Assembly (NCBI GenBank): GCA_002483865.1
Contig: DLIT01000099.1
Coordinates: 1-29,226, forward strand
Reading direction: 5' to 3'
DNA length: 29,226 nt
Origin: Brevundimonas sp. UBA7635
GTDB lineage: Bacteria > Pseudomonadota > Alphaproteobacteria > Caulobacterales > Caulobacteraceae
Below the pieces are notes generated by a model, which was not told the origin of the DNA, ran no database searches, and was given only the letters and a program-made list of their open reading frames with translations. Below, one piece after another: positions 15,279-24,298 of the stretch (positions are counted from its first letter, which is position 1; each line of letters begins with the position of its first letter). A program made the translations under genes and the position numbers.

Positions 15279-17228
15279 GTGAACAGGCTTCTTCTCTCGG
15301 CCGCTGGCCTTGCTCTTATTGCCGCTAATCCGGCCCTTGCCGAAACCGTCGACCAACAGGCGGCTGCACCTTCGGTTGCGGACCGCACCGCCGCCACTGC
15401 GCTCAGCGACATCGTGGTCACGGCCAACCGCTCGGCACAAGCGATCGACCGCGTCGGTGCCTCGGTCACGGTTCTGACGAAGGCGGTTCTTGAAGCCAGT
15501 CAGGCCACCGCCCTGTCCGATACTCTGGCCCGCACGCCTGGCGTCAGCTTCACCCGCAATGGCGGTGTGGGCACCTCGACGACCGTCAACATCCGTGGTG
15601 CCGAAGGCCACCACACCGTCGTCCTGATCGACGGCGTGAAAATGAATGACCCGTCCTCGACGCAGGGCGGTGCCAACTTCAGCAACCTTCTGGTTGGTGA
15701 CATTGGCCGGATCGAAATCCTGCGCGGTGCCCAATCCGCCCTGTGGGGCAGCCAAGCCATCGGCGGCGTCGTCAACATCATCACCGCAGAGCCAACGGAA
15801 AGCTTCCAAGGCGGCTTCAGTGCCGAGGCCGGTTCGTTCGGCACCACCTATTTCCGCGGCTCCATTGGTGGGGTGAATAACCGTTTGAGCTGGCGTCTGG
15901 CGGCCAACCGTTATGACACGGACGGCTTCTCGGCCTATGCCACGGGCACCGAAGATGACGGCTATGAAAACACCAGCCTGTCTGGTCGCCTGAACTACAA
16001 GCTGTCGGATGCCGCATCGATCGATTTGCGTGCAGTCTATTCGGACAGCACCAATGACTTCGATGCTTATAACGGCGACAGCCGTGAATACGGCAACACC
16101 GAAGAACTGGTCACCTATGCCGGTGTGAACTTCGACCTTCTGGGCGGACGCCTGCGTAACCGCGTGGGCTATTCCTATACCGATACCCAGCGCAACAACA
16201 CCAATCCGGCACGCACTATCGAGACCTCGACCTTCGAGGCTCAAGGCGAAAACAAGCGCTTTGACTATCAGGGTGTCTTTGCCTTCACGTCGGACCTTAG
16301 CGCGACCTTTGGTCTTGAAAACGAACGCGCTGAAATGCGCACCCGCTCGCCATACGACAGTGCTATCAAGCCGGACTTCGCTACCGGCCGTGCCGATCAG
16401 GACAGCGCCTACGTGCAGTTCCAGTGGGCGGCGCTTGCGAACCTGAACTTCACGGCAGGTCTGCGTTATGACGACCACGCCCAGTATGGCGACAAGACCT
16501 TGGGGCAGGTCGCAGCCGCTTGGTCGTTGAACGACGGAGACACGGTCATCCGTGCGAGCTGGGGTCAAGGTTTCCGCGCACCAGGCCTGTATGAGCTTTA
16601 CAGCGAATACGGCAACCTGACCCTGCAGCCGGAAGAGTTCGACGCTTGGGAAGTCGGTATACAGCAGGCCTTTGGCGATAAGGCCAGCATCGGTGTCACC
16701 TATTTCAACCGCGTGGCCGATAATGAAATCCGTTACTTCGGTTGTACCGGTGCTCCCGATCCTCTGTGCAGCGTTAACGGCGTCGCACGCTGGGGCTATT
16801 ACACCAACGTCCAGAAGACCGAGGCCCAAGGCATCGAGGTCAGCGGCAAGATCGCTATCACGCCCGCCTTCCAGATCGCGGCCAACTACACCTGGACTGA
16901 AGCTCTCAACGCTTCGGGTGCCAACAAGGGTAAACACCTGACCCGTCGTCCCGAGCACATGGCCAACCTCTCGGCCGACTATGCCTTCTCCAGCGGTCTG
17001 ACGACGGGTGTTGCGGTGCGCTATGCAGGTGAGGCCTTCACCAATGACGGCAACACCGCCGCTCTGGAGGAATACACCCTGGTGGACCTGCGAGTGTCCT
17101 ATCCGGTCAACGACAATCTCGAAGTCTATGCCCGCGTCGAGAACCTGTTCGACGAGGAATATCAGATCGTTCCGAACTACGGCACGGCTGAGCGCGGCGT
17201 CTACGGCGGCGTACGCGTCAAATTCTGA
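15279..17228 (+). CDS. btuB: TonB-dependent outer-membrane vitamin B12 receptor
   Basis: BtuB carries cobalamin and other corrinoids across the outer membrane using TonB energy. The product has 649 residues: a signal peptide ending near ANPALA-ET (about residues 17-22), a TonB-box-like SDIVVTA near 43-49, a plug domain (TLARTPGVSF, VLIDGVKMNDP, EILRGAQSALWGSQAIGGVVNI) and a 22-strand-type barrel ending in VRVKF with the terminal Phe that barrel assembly requires. The start is GTG with GGGG about eight bases before it. It is the first gene after the cobalamin riboswitch, which supports the substrate. The following cobD gene starts three bases after its stop. The call is secure. Confidence 0.93.
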   Translation: MNRLLLSAAGLALIAANPALAETVDQQAAAPSVADRTAATALSDIVVTANRSAQAIDRVGASVTVLTKAVLEASQATALSDTLARTPGVSFTRNGGVGTSTTVNIRGAEGHHTVVLIDGVKMNDPSSTQGGANFSNLLVGDIGRIEILRGAQSALWGSQAIGGVVNIITAEPTESFQGGFSAEAGSFGTTYFRGSIGGVNNRLSWRLAANRYDTDGFSAYATGTEDDGYENTSLSGRLNYKLSDAASIDLRAVYSDSTNDFDAYNGDSREYGNTEELVTYAGVNFDLLGGRLRNRVGYSYTDTQRNNTNPARTIETSTFEAQGENKRFDYQGVFAFTSDLSATFGLENERAEMRTRSPYDSAIKPDFATGRADQDSAYVQFQWAALANLNFTAGLRYDDHAQYGDKTLGQVAAAWSLNDGDTVIRASWGQGFRAPGLYELYSEYGNLTLQPEEFDAWEVGIQQAFGDKASIGVTYFNRVADNEIRYFGCTGAPDPLCSVNGVARWGYYTNVQKTEAQGIEVSGKIAITPAFQIAANYTWTEALNASGANKGKHLTRRPEHMANLSADYAFSSGLTTGVAVRYAGEAFTNDGNTAALEEYTLVDLRVSYPVNDNLEVYARVENLFDEEYQIVPNYGTAERGVYGGVRVKF

Positions 17229-17231
17229 TCC

Positions 17232-18251
17232 ATGATGCGCCACTTCACACCCCATGAAGCGGCAGTCAGGCACGGCGGCGGCCTTCGGGCCGCCGCCTAT
17301 GCCTATCCGGACGCGCCAAGGCCGTGGCTGGACCTGTCGACCGGCGTCAATCCTGTGCCTTGGACGGGTGTTCGCGCGCCTGACGAAAGCCTCAATGCCC
17401 TGCCTGATCCGGTAGACATACTGGAACTGGAGCGTCTTGCCGGAGGCACATTTGGCGTGGGGCCAGAGCGCGTCTGTGCGGTATCGGGTGCCGAGACTGC
17501 CATCCGCATGATGCCCCTTATTCTGGGACCTTCGACGGTTGATATCGTCGAGCCCACCTATGGTGCCCACAAGGAATCCTGGCGGGTGTCGTCCATGGCC
17601 CCCCATTCCATTTCCAAGTATCAGGCCCTGAATTCGGGGGCTGGCGTTCTAGTGATCGTCAATCCCAACAATCCCGACGGACATCTGTTTGATCGCGACA
17701 CCCTGATCAAGCTGGCACGAAAGCGCGACCGTCAGGGTCAGTGGCTGATTGTCGATGAATCCTTCATCGGCTGCGCGCTTCACGCCTCCATTGCCGACCA
17801 AGACATCGAGCATCTGATCGTCCTGCGCTCGTTCGGAAAGTTCTTCGGACTGGCCGGATTGCGACTGGGCTTTATGGTCGCCGATCCAAGGCTTAAGGCC
17901 AAAATGCGGGGCCTGACCGGTGACTGGCCCATCAGCACCGAAGCCATGGTCATCGGACGGGCAGCCTATTCCGACAAGGCTTGGCAAACCCAGACCGCCC
18001 TTCGCCTGAAGCAGGACAGTCAGGCCCTCGACCAAGCCCTGATAACTGCCGGGTTCGAAATCATCGGCGGGACCACGCTCTTTAGGCTCGTGCGCTCAGA
18101 TAACGCCCACGTCTGGTTCGAGCATCTTTGCCAGCACGGCATCCTGACCCGTCCCTTCGACTATGCGCCAGAGACCTTACGCTTCGGCGTCCCCACCTCG
18201 GAGACTCTGCCGCGTCTGGTCAATGCTCTAGAGGCTGGTCCATGTCGCTGA
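17232..18251 (+). CDS. cobD: L-threonine-O-3-phosphate decarboxylase (CobD; CobC in Pseudomonas naming)
   Basis: This PLP enzyme makes (R)-1-aminopropan-2-ol phosphate, the linker that CbiB joins to cobyric acid. The product has 339 residues with aminotransferase class I/II features: the N-terminal HGGGLRAAAYAYPDAP and LDLSTGVNPVPW, the NPNNPDG motif, VDESFIGCA, and the PLP lysine in SFGKFFGLAGLRLGF (Lys203). The start may be ATG 17232 or ATG 17235. It overlaps btuF by 10 bp. The match of the N-terminal half to the CobC/CobD subfamily and its place in the operon make this better than histidinol-phosphate aminotransferase. Confidence 0.9.
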   Translation: MMRHFTPHEAAVRHGGGLRAAAYAYPDAPRPWLDLSTGVNPVPWTGVRAPDESLNALPDPVDILELERLAGGTFGVGPERVCAVSGAETAIRMMPLILGPSTVDIVEPTYGAHKESWRVSSMAPHSISKYQALNSGAGVLVIVNPNNPDGHLFDRDTLIKLARKRDRQGQWLIVDESFIGCALHASIADQDIEHLIVLRSFGKFFGLAGLRLGFMVADPRLKAKMRGLTGDWPISTEAMVIGRAAYSDKAWQTQTALRLKQDSQALDQALITAGFEIIGGTTLFRLVRSDNAHVWFEHLCQHGILTRPFDYAPETLRFGVPTSETLPRLVNALEAGPCR

Positions 18252-19093
18252 ACCGCAGAGCGGCCATAGGGGGATTGGTGCTGGCAGGGGGGCTTCCCCT
18301 CTCGGCTCATGCCCGCTCGCGGCCCCAGCGAATCGTGTCGCTGAACCCGTGTCTGGACGCCATACTCGTCGAGGTCGCCGACCGCCAGCAGATCAAGGCC
18401 CTGAGCCATTATTCGCGCATTCGCCAGCAGTCGAACCTCTATGATCTGGCTCTGACCTTCCCCCAGACGCACGGCACGGCTGAAGAGATCATCAGCCTGC
18501 GCCCCGATCTGGTTTTAGGTAGCCTTCATGGCGAGCGGGCAACCCGCAATGCCCTCAACCGGATGGGCATTACCCCATCTATTTTCGGCGTTCCGGCCAG
18601 TATTGTACAAAGCCAGCAACAGGTTCGCGACATCGCCCGGCTAGCCGGACATCCAGCCCGTGGCGAGGCCCTGATTGGACGGATCAATGCTGCCCTGTCT
18701 GCCTCGCGCCCGCACCATCCGCGTCGCCTGCGCGCCCTCATTTACCAGCCCAATGGCTTTGCCGCCGGCCAAGGCACTTTGATGAGCGAGATGATGAAAA
18801 TCGCAGGCTTCGAAAATGTTGCTGGTGAATATGGCGTCGGCAAATGGGGCAATGTTTCCCTCGAAAGCCTGCTGGCCAATCCGCCTGAAGTCCTGCTTAG
18901 CGGCACAGCCCGAAACCAAGCCCGAAGCTGGGCCGAGCGGATCATGCACCATCCGGCTCTGGCCTCGCTGAGAGACCGAATGGTTCAGGCTCCCTTTGAC
19001 GAACGCCTGCTTTATTGCGGAGGCCCAGTCCTTGTCCGCACGGCACAGGCCCTAAGTCGCGCCCGCGATCTGGCGCTGGAACAGTTGTCATGA
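18242..19093 (+). CDS. btuF: Periplasmic corrinoid-binding protein of ABC transporter
   Basis: BtuF captures corrinoids delivered by BtuB and hands them to BtuCD. The product has 283 residues. A signal peptide is visible (LNRRAAIGGLVLAGGLPLSAHA), with an Arg-Arg that could suit either the Sec or the Tat route. It is followed by the binding-protein fold of the BtuF/FhuD class (RIVSLNPCLDAIL, EEIISLRPDLVLGS). The frame is open back to 18128, but ATG 18242 gives the signal peptide directly. The gene overlaps cobD by 10 bp and btuC by 4 bp. Iron-siderophore binding proteins share this fold; the riboswitch and neighbours favour corrinoids. Confidence 0.85.
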   Translation: MSLNRRAAIGGLVLAGGLPLSAHARSRPQRIVSLNPCLDAILVEVADRQQIKALSHYSRIRQQSNLYDLALTFPQTHGTAEEIISLRPDLVLGSLHGERATRNALNRMGITPSIFGVPASIVQSQQQVRDIARLAGHPARGEALIGRINAALSASRPHHPRRLRALIYQPNGFAAGQGTLMSEMMKIAGFENVAGEYGVGKWGNVSLESLLANPPEVLLSGTARNQARSWAERIMHHPALASLRDRMVQAPFDERLLYCGGPVLVRTAQALSRARDLALEQLS

Positions 19094-20076
19094 GCACCAT
19101 CAGACGGTCCCTTATTTATGTGGGCCTGATGGCCCTTATCGCCGTTCTAGCCGTGGCCAGCCTCAGCGCGGGCAAGGTGTGGATTCCTTGGTCAGGATGG
19201 TTGGCCAACAAGGGTGATCCCGCATGGGCGATCCTGTTCGAACTGCGCCTGCCACGGACCCTTCTGGCCCTGATGGTGGGGGCTGTGCTGGGTCTCACGG
19301 GTGCGGCCCTACAGGGCTATACCCGCAACCCGCTGGCCGACCCGGGAATGCTGGGCGTCTCCAGCATGGCGGCCTTGGGGGCCGTGCTCACCTTCTATAT
19401 GGGCACGGTCGCCGCCGCGATCTGGGTCCTGCCTGCCGCAGCTATGGTCGGGGCAGGCTTGGGCGTGGTGCTCCTTCTGCTCATGGCCGGAGCCACCTCC
19501 AGCATCGTGACCTTTATTCTGGCCGGTGTGGTGATCCAGACCATCTCCGGGGCCGGTGTCGCTCTTGCCCTCAATCTCGCGCCCAACCCTTGGGCGGTGA
19601 ACGAGATTGTCACCTGGCTGATGGGCTCGTTGAGCGATCGCAGCTTTGACGAGATCAAGATTGCTGCACCCGGAATGGCCTTGGGCAGTCTTCTTCTTCT
19701 TACACAGGGGCGCACCCTTGATGCCCTATCGCTGGGCGAAAACGGGGCCAAGACATTGGGGGTCAATCTGGGACGTGGCCGCCTGATGCTGGCGATCGGC
19801 AGCGCTCTGGCGGTGGGTTCGGCGGTCGCGGTCACGGGCGTCATCGGCTTTGTCGGCCTGGTCACGCCCCACATTTTGCGCCCCCTTGTGGGGGCACGTC
19901 CCTCGGCGCTTTTACTGCCCTCTGCATTGGGCGGAGCCGTCATCACCTTGGCAGCCGACATAGTGGTGCGCCTGATGCCCGCAGCCTCCGAGATCAAGCT
20001 CGGCGTCGCCATGGCCATTATCGGCGGCCCCTTCTTCCTCGCCCTTCTGATCTCTATGCGGCGCAAACTGGCATGA
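19090..20076 (+). CDS. btuC: Corrinoid ABC transporter permease (FecCD family)
   Basis: The product has 328 residues and is almost wholly hydrophobic, consistent with the ten membrane helices of BtuC. Family signatures include ELRLPRTLLALMVGAVLGLTGA, GYTRNPLADPGMLGVSSMAA and the C-terminal GFVGLVTPHILRPLVGARP, the loop that contacts the ATPase. It sits in the inner membrane. The frame is open to 19015, but ATG 19090 within the btuF stop (ATGA) fits the hydrophobic start. It overlaps btuD by 4 bp in the same way. The family call is firm, with specificity taken from context. Confidence 0.9.
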   Translation: MSTIRRSLIYVGLMALIAVLAVASLSAGKVWIPWSGWLANKGDPAWAILFELRLPRTLLALMVGAVLGLTGAALQGYTRNPLADPGMLGVSSMAALGAVLTFYMGTVAAAIWVLPAAAMVGAGLGVVLLLLMAGATSSIVTFILAGVVIQTISGAGVALALNLAPNPWAVNEIVTWLMGSLSDRSFDEIKIAAPGMALGSLLLLTQGRTLDALSLGENGAKTLGVNLGRGRLMLAIGSALAVGSAVAVTGVIGFVGLVTPHILRPLVGARPSALLLPSALGGAVITLAADIVVRLMPAASEIKLGVAMAIIGGPFFLALLISMRRKLA

Positions 20077-20849
20077 CCGATTTTGAAGCCCGCGACATCG
20101 CGGTCCGCATCGCCAATCGCGACATCCTCAAGGGCGTGTCCGCCCGTTTCGAACGCGGCAAGGTCACCGCCATTGTCGGCCCCAATGGCGCGGGCAAGTC
20201 AACCTTCCTCGACTGCCTAGCCCAGCTTCGTAGCCCTCAATCAGGGACCGTTACCCTTGGCTGCAAGGACCTTGGCCGGATGCCCAGCCGACAGCGCGCC
20301 CGCCAGATCGGCTATCTGCCCCAGAATGCCGAGATCGCGTGGGCCGTAGATGGCGAAACCTTCGTCGGCTTGGGCCGCACCGCCTATCAGAGCGCGTGGG
20401 GACTGAGCCACGACGACCGCGCCCATGTCGAAGCCGCCATGGCCCTGACGGGCACAACCGATTTCAGGCATCGTGTTGTCTCAAGCCTGTCAGGCGGCGA
20501 GCGTGCCCGTGTCCTGATCGCCCGCGCCTTAGCCGGACAGCCGGACTGGCTGCTGGCAGATGAGCCTCTGGCGGGCCTTGACCCCGGTCATGTTCTGGAT
20601 GTGGGCGACCTGTTCCAAGAACTGGCCCACCAGCAGGGCTATGGCATCATCCTTACCCTGCATGATTTAACCGCCGCCATTCGCATAGCCGACCGTGTGA
20701 TGGTTCTGGCCGATGGGCAGATCATAGCGGATGGCCTGCCGCTGGAGGCACTGTCGCCAGAAGTTTTGCGACGGGCCTATGGGGTTGAAAGCCGACTGCT
20801 GGACGGAGCCTCAGGTCCAGTCCTGGAGATTATCGGTCGTGACCGCTGA
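20073..20849 (+). CDS. btuD: Corrinoid ABC transporter ATP-binding protein
   Basis: The product has 258 residues and all ABC ATPase motifs: Walker A GPNGAGKST (36-44), a Q-loop glutamine in GYLPQNAEIAW, the signature LSGGE (139-143), Walker B DWLLADEP (158-165) and the switch histidine in LTLHDL. It powers import through BtuC at the cytoplasmic face. The ATG lies in the btuC stop (ATGA), and cbiB begins inside its 3' end. The product is intact by length and motifs. Confidence 0.92.
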   Translation: MTDFEARDIAVRIANRDILKGVSARFERGKVTAIVGPNGAGKSTFLDCLAQLRSPQSGTVTLGCKDLGRMPSRQRARQIGYLPQNAEIAWAVDGETFVGLGRTAYQSAWGLSHDDRAHVEAAMALTGTTDFRHRVVSSLSGGERARVLIARALAGQPDWLLADEPLAGLDPGHVLDVGDLFQELAHQQGYGIILTLHDLTAAIRIADRVMVLADGQIIADGLPLEALSPEVLRRAYGVESRLLDGASGPVLEIIGRDR

Positions 20850-21795
20850 GGCGTGGTGGATCGTGGCCGCCGCTCTAGTCGTCGAAGCCTTGATCCGCTG
20901 GCCCCAAGGACTGCCGCACCCCGTCGTCTGGATTGGACGGCTGATCGCGGCCTTGGAACGGGATTGGAACAAGGCTGAGCGCAGCCAAGGCTGGAAACGA
21001 GCCATGGGTGTTCTCAGCGTCCTGATCCTGTTGTTCGTGACAATCGGTATTGGCTTATTGATCACAAGCCTTAGTCAGATATTGCCGAAGCCGTGGTCCT
21101 TCGTGGTGATGGTGGCCTGCGGGGCCTGTGGTTTGGCGGCGGGTAGTCTGTGGCACCACATCAGGGCCATCGAAGCCCCGCTTTATAGGTGGGATACGGC
21201 CTCGGCCCGCACGGCGGTCGGCATGGTTGTCGGGCGCGATACCCACGACATGGACGAGCGCGACATCGCAACGGCCGCTATCGAAAGTCTGGCCGAAAGC
21301 TTTAATGACGGGGTGGTGGCACCGGTCTTCTGGTTCCTGCTTGCCGGTTTGCCGGGACTGTTCGCATATAAGGCCATCAATACGGCGGACAGTATGATCG
21401 GCCATATGGAACCGCGCTGGCGGGCCTTTGGCTGGGCGGCGGCCAGGACCGACGACCTGATGAACTGGATACCAGCCCGTATCGCGGGGGTCCTGATTGC
21501 ACTTGCGGGAATGATCGCTGGGAGGGGACTTAAGGGCTTGCAGGTGATGGGACGCGATGCCCGTAAACACGCATCCCCGAATGCCGGTTGGACCGAGGCT
21601 GCCATGGCTGGAGCCTTGGGCGTCAGACTGGGGGGCGAGGTCCGCTATGATGGCCAAAACGCTATGCGGCCTGTGCTGGGAGAAGGGGAAGCCCCCAAGG
21701 CACACCATCTAAAACAGGCTCTGCGCCTCTATCTTCTAGCCTGTGGCGGCTTGCTGACCCTCATACTGATCGGAGGCTTTGCATGGCTGCGATAA
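20839..21795 (+). CDS. cbiB: Adenosylcobinamide-phosphate synthase
   Basis: CbiB joins cobyric acid to aminopropanol phosphate, the product of CobD, at the inner membrane. With GTG 20839 as start the product has 318 residues, the usual size. It contains family segments RWPQGLPHPVVWIGRLI, AVGMVVGRDTHDMDERDIATAAIESLAESFNDGVVAPVFW (in two parts), KAINTADSMIGH, and DDLMNWIPARI, with several membrane helices. An upstream frame to 20731 only overlaps btuD and has no family match. It overlaps btuD by 11 bp and cobQ by 13 bp. Confidence 0.92.
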   Translation: MTAEAWWIVAAALVVEALIRWPQGLPHPVVWIGRLIAALERDWNKAERSQGWKRAMGVLSVLILLFVTIGIGLLITSLSQILPKPWSFVVMVACGACGLAAGSLWHHIRAIEAPLYRWDTASARTAVGMVVGRDTHDMDERDIATAAIESLAESFNDGVVAPVFWFLLAGLPGLFAYKAINTADSMIGHMEPRWRAFGWAAARTDDLMNWIPARIAGVLIALAGMIAGRGLKGLQVMGRDARKHASPNAGWTEAAMAGALGVRLGGEVRYDGQNAMRPVLGEGEAPKAHHLKQALRLYLLACGGLLTLILIGGFAWLR

Positions 21796-23255
21796 TGATT
21801 CAGGGCTGCGGCTCGGACGTGGGCAAGTCGGTTCTAGTGGCAGGGCTCTGCCGATTGTTCACACGCCACGGGTTAAGGGTTCGCCCGTTTAAGCCACAGA
21901 ACATGTCCAATAATGCTGCGGTTACTGCCCCCGATAGCCAAGGTCGCACGGGCGAGATCGGCCGTGCACAAGCACTGCAAGCCATGGCTTGCCGCACGCC
22001 GCCCACGGTCGATATGAACCCTGTCCTTCTGAAACCTCAGAGCGACACAGGTACCCTGCTTGTCGTGCGTGGACAGGTCCAAGGCTCATGGAAGGCCAGC
22101 GGTTATCAGGCCCATAAGGCGACCCTGCTAGATGTGGTGCTTGAGAGCTTTGAAGTCTTAAAAGCTGAATCCGATCTGGTCATAGTCGAGGGAGCGGGCA
22201 GTCCTGCCGAGATCAATCTACGCGCAGGCGACATTGCCAATATGGGCTTTGCGCTGGCGGCTGATGTCCCTGTCATTTTGGTTGGCGATATCGACCGCGG
22301 CCATGTCATCGCGGCTCTGGCAGGGGCGCACACGGTTTTGAACGCGGCCGATCGCGGGGCCATCAAGGGCTTCATGATCAACAAATTTCGTGGTGATCCC
22401 GCCCTGTTCGACGAAGGACGCCAGCAGATCCAAAACCTGACAGGATGGCCCGACATGGGCATGGTCCCATGGCTAAAGGACACCGCCTTCCTGCCCGCCG
22501 AAGACGCTGTCGTGTTGCAATCTCCCCTCCAGTCTTGCGAGGGAAAGCGGTTGAAGATCGCCGTGCCCTTGCTGTCACGCATCGCTAACTTCGACGATTT
22601 TGATCCTCTGCGGTTAGAGCCTCAGATTGATCTGTCTTTCGTACCGCCCGGTCAGGTGATCAGTGCCGATACGGACGTCATCATCATCCCCGGCACCAAA
22701 TCCACCTTGTCGGACCTTGCCTTCCTGCGGGCGCAGGGATGGGACATCGACATCCTGTCCCATGTCCGGCGCGGCGGTCGCGTCATCGGCATCTGCGGGG
22801 GCTATCAGATACTGGGCCGCATTGTGCATGACCTTAAGGGCCTTGAAGGGTCTGCTGGCTCTGCCGAGGGCCTCGGCCTACTAGATGTCGAAACCCGTTT
22901 AGAGGGCCAAAAAACCTTAAAGAAGGTCCAAGGTCTTTTGACGCTAAGCGACGCCCCCTTTACCGGCTATGAAATCCACATCGGCCAAACGACAGGGCCA
23001 GATACGGCGCAACCCGTCGGCTTCATTGATGGGCTGCCGCAAGGGGCCGTAAGCTCTGATGGCAAGGTCATGGGCCTCTATGTCCACGGGCTGTTTGATC
23101 AGTCTGAAGCCCGTGCCGCCCTTTTTCCGGAGCTGTACGGTCATATCACCCCGACCGATCACAGCCAGCGCATCCATGAGGCTCTGGACCGGATCGCCGA
23201 CATCCTCGAAGCCCACCTCGATATTCCCACCCTCAGTAAGATTGCCGGCCTGTGA
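21783..23255 (+). CDS. cobQ: Cobyric acid synthase (glutamine-hydrolysing)
   Basis: CobQ amidates four side chains of adenosylcobyrinic acid a,c-diamide with glutamine and ATP, giving cobyric acid. The product has 490 residues. The N-terminal synthetase domain has the dethiobiotin-synthetase-like P-loop MIQGCGSDVGKSVLVAGL and RPFKPQNMSNNA. The C-terminal class I glutamine amidotransferase domain has its nucleophile in VIGICGGYQILG (Cys338) and the histidine in LYVHGLFD (about His435). It overlaps cbiB by 13 bp and cobT by one base. It needs a ring-complete substrate that no gene in this window can make from scratch. Confidence 0.95.
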   Translation: MAAIMIQGCGSDVGKSVLVAGLCRLFTRHGLRVRPFKPQNMSNNAAVTAPDSQGRTGEIGRAQALQAMACRTPPTVDMNPVLLKPQSDTGTLLVVRGQVQGSWKASGYQAHKATLLDVVLESFEVLKAESDLVIVEGAGSPAEINLRAGDIANMGFALAADVPVILVGDIDRGHVIAALAGAHTVLNAADRGAIKGFMINKFRGDPALFDEGRQQIQNLTGWPDMGMVPWLKDTAFLPAEDAVVLQSPLQSCEGKRLKIAVPLLSRIANFDDFDPLRLEPQIDLSFVPPGQVISADTDVIIIPGTKSTLSDLAFLRAQGWDIDILSHVRRGGRVIGICGGYQILGRIVHDLKGLEGSAGSAEGLGLLDVETRLEGQKTLKKVQGLLTLSDAPFTGYEIHIGQTTGPDTAQPVGFIDGLPQGAVSSDGKVMGLYVHGLFDQSEARAALFPELYGHITPTDHSQRIHEALDRIADILEAHLDIPTLSKIAGL

Positions 23256-24298
23256 TGCAGACGCTCAACGACCTTATCTCCATTCCTGCGCTCGACCGTT
23301 CAGAACAGTCAAAGTTCCAAGCCATAGTGGATGGCAAGGCTAAGCCCCCACAGGCTCTGGGCCGCATTGAAGAACTAGCGGTGCAACTGGCCCTGATCCA
23401 GAAAACCGCCACCCCACTTATCACCCAGCCTGAGCTATTAGTCTTTGCTGGCGATCATGGCCTAACCCGTTCTGGCGTTGCGGCCTTTCCGGCAGCGGTC
23501 ACGGTCTCGATGGTGGATACCCTGTTGGCGGGCAAGGCCAGCGCAAATGCCTTTGCTGGTGTGGTCGGGGCCAAGGTCAGTGTGGTGGATGCCGGTGTGG
23601 CCGCAGACCTGGCCGACCGCCAAGACCTGGTCCATGCTAAGATCGCCATGGGCACCGCCGATGCCTCTGTGGCTCCTGCCATGACGCGTGAACAGGCGGT
23701 TGAAGCCCTGCTAGCCGGGGCGCGCCTTACCGCAGACGCTATCCGCAAAGGCGCTGACCTTATCTGCCTAGGCGAAATGGGCATCGGCAACAGCTCATCT
23801 GCGGCCCTGATCATATCGCGTCTTGCTCCTGCCCCGCTTGAAACCTGCGTCGGTCCGGGGGCAGGCCATTCTCCTGAGGGCTTGGATCGCAAAAAGGCCG
23901 TCCTCGCCAAGGCCGCAGCCCGCAGTGATACGACCGATCCTCTGGAGGTTCTGTCCCAGTTCGGTGGCTATGAGATCGCCATGATCGCAGGCGCAGTACT
24001 AGCCTGTGCCAAGGCTGGTGTGGCCGTCATCATCGACGGTGTAATCTGTTCGGCAGCGGCGTTGATTGCCCTGCGCCTCGTTCCTCAAGCACAGGACTAC
24101 TGCGTCTTTGCTCATGCCTCGGTCGAACCGGGTCATCGCGTAATCATGCAAGCGCTCAACGCCAAGCCTCTACTCGATTTGGATCTTCGTCTTGGTGAAG
24201 GCACTGGTGCACTTTTGGCCGTTCCTCTCATCAAGGCGGGCTGTGCGATCATCAGCGAGGTTGCCTGTCTTCAAGACGTGCTGGACGCTGCCCAATGA
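23255..24298 (+). CDS. cobT: Nicotinate-nucleotide:dimethylbenzimidazole phosphoribosyltransferase
   Basis: CobT makes alpha-ribazole phosphate from a benzimidazole base and nicotinate mononucleotide. The product has 347 residues with family features VFAGDHGLTRSGVAAFP, EMGIGNSSSAALI, VGPGAGHSPEGLDRKKAVL and the catalytic glutamate in LDLRLGEGTGALLA near the C-terminus. ATG 23255 overlaps the cobQ stop (TGATG); a GTG one codon earlier is possible. The gene overlaps cobS by 4 bp. Its product still carries a phosphate that must be removed at some point, and no classical ribazole phosphatase is nearby. Confidence 0.94.
   Translation: MQTLNDLISIPALDRSEQSKFQAIVDGKAKPPQALGRIEELAVQLALIQKTATPLITQPELLVFAGDHGLTRSGVAAFPAAVTVSMVDTLLAGKASANAFAGVVGAKVSVVDAGVAADLADRQDLVHAKIAMGTADASVAPAMTREQAVEALLAGARLTADAIRKGADLICLGEMGIGNSSSAALIISRLAPAPLETCVGPGAGHSPEGLDRKKAVLAKAAARSDTTDPLEVLSQFGGYEIAMIAGAVLACAKAGVAVIIDGVICSAAALIALRLVPQAQDYCVFAHASVEPGHRVIMQALNAKPLLDLDLRLGEGTGALLAVPLIKAGCAIISEVACLQDVLDAAQ

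Noticed and set aside
15204..17606. An 800-codon open frame on the minus strand
   Set aside because: It is antisense to btuB, whose signal peptide, plug and barrel motifs are clear, and its translation resembles no protein. High GC makes such antisense frames common.
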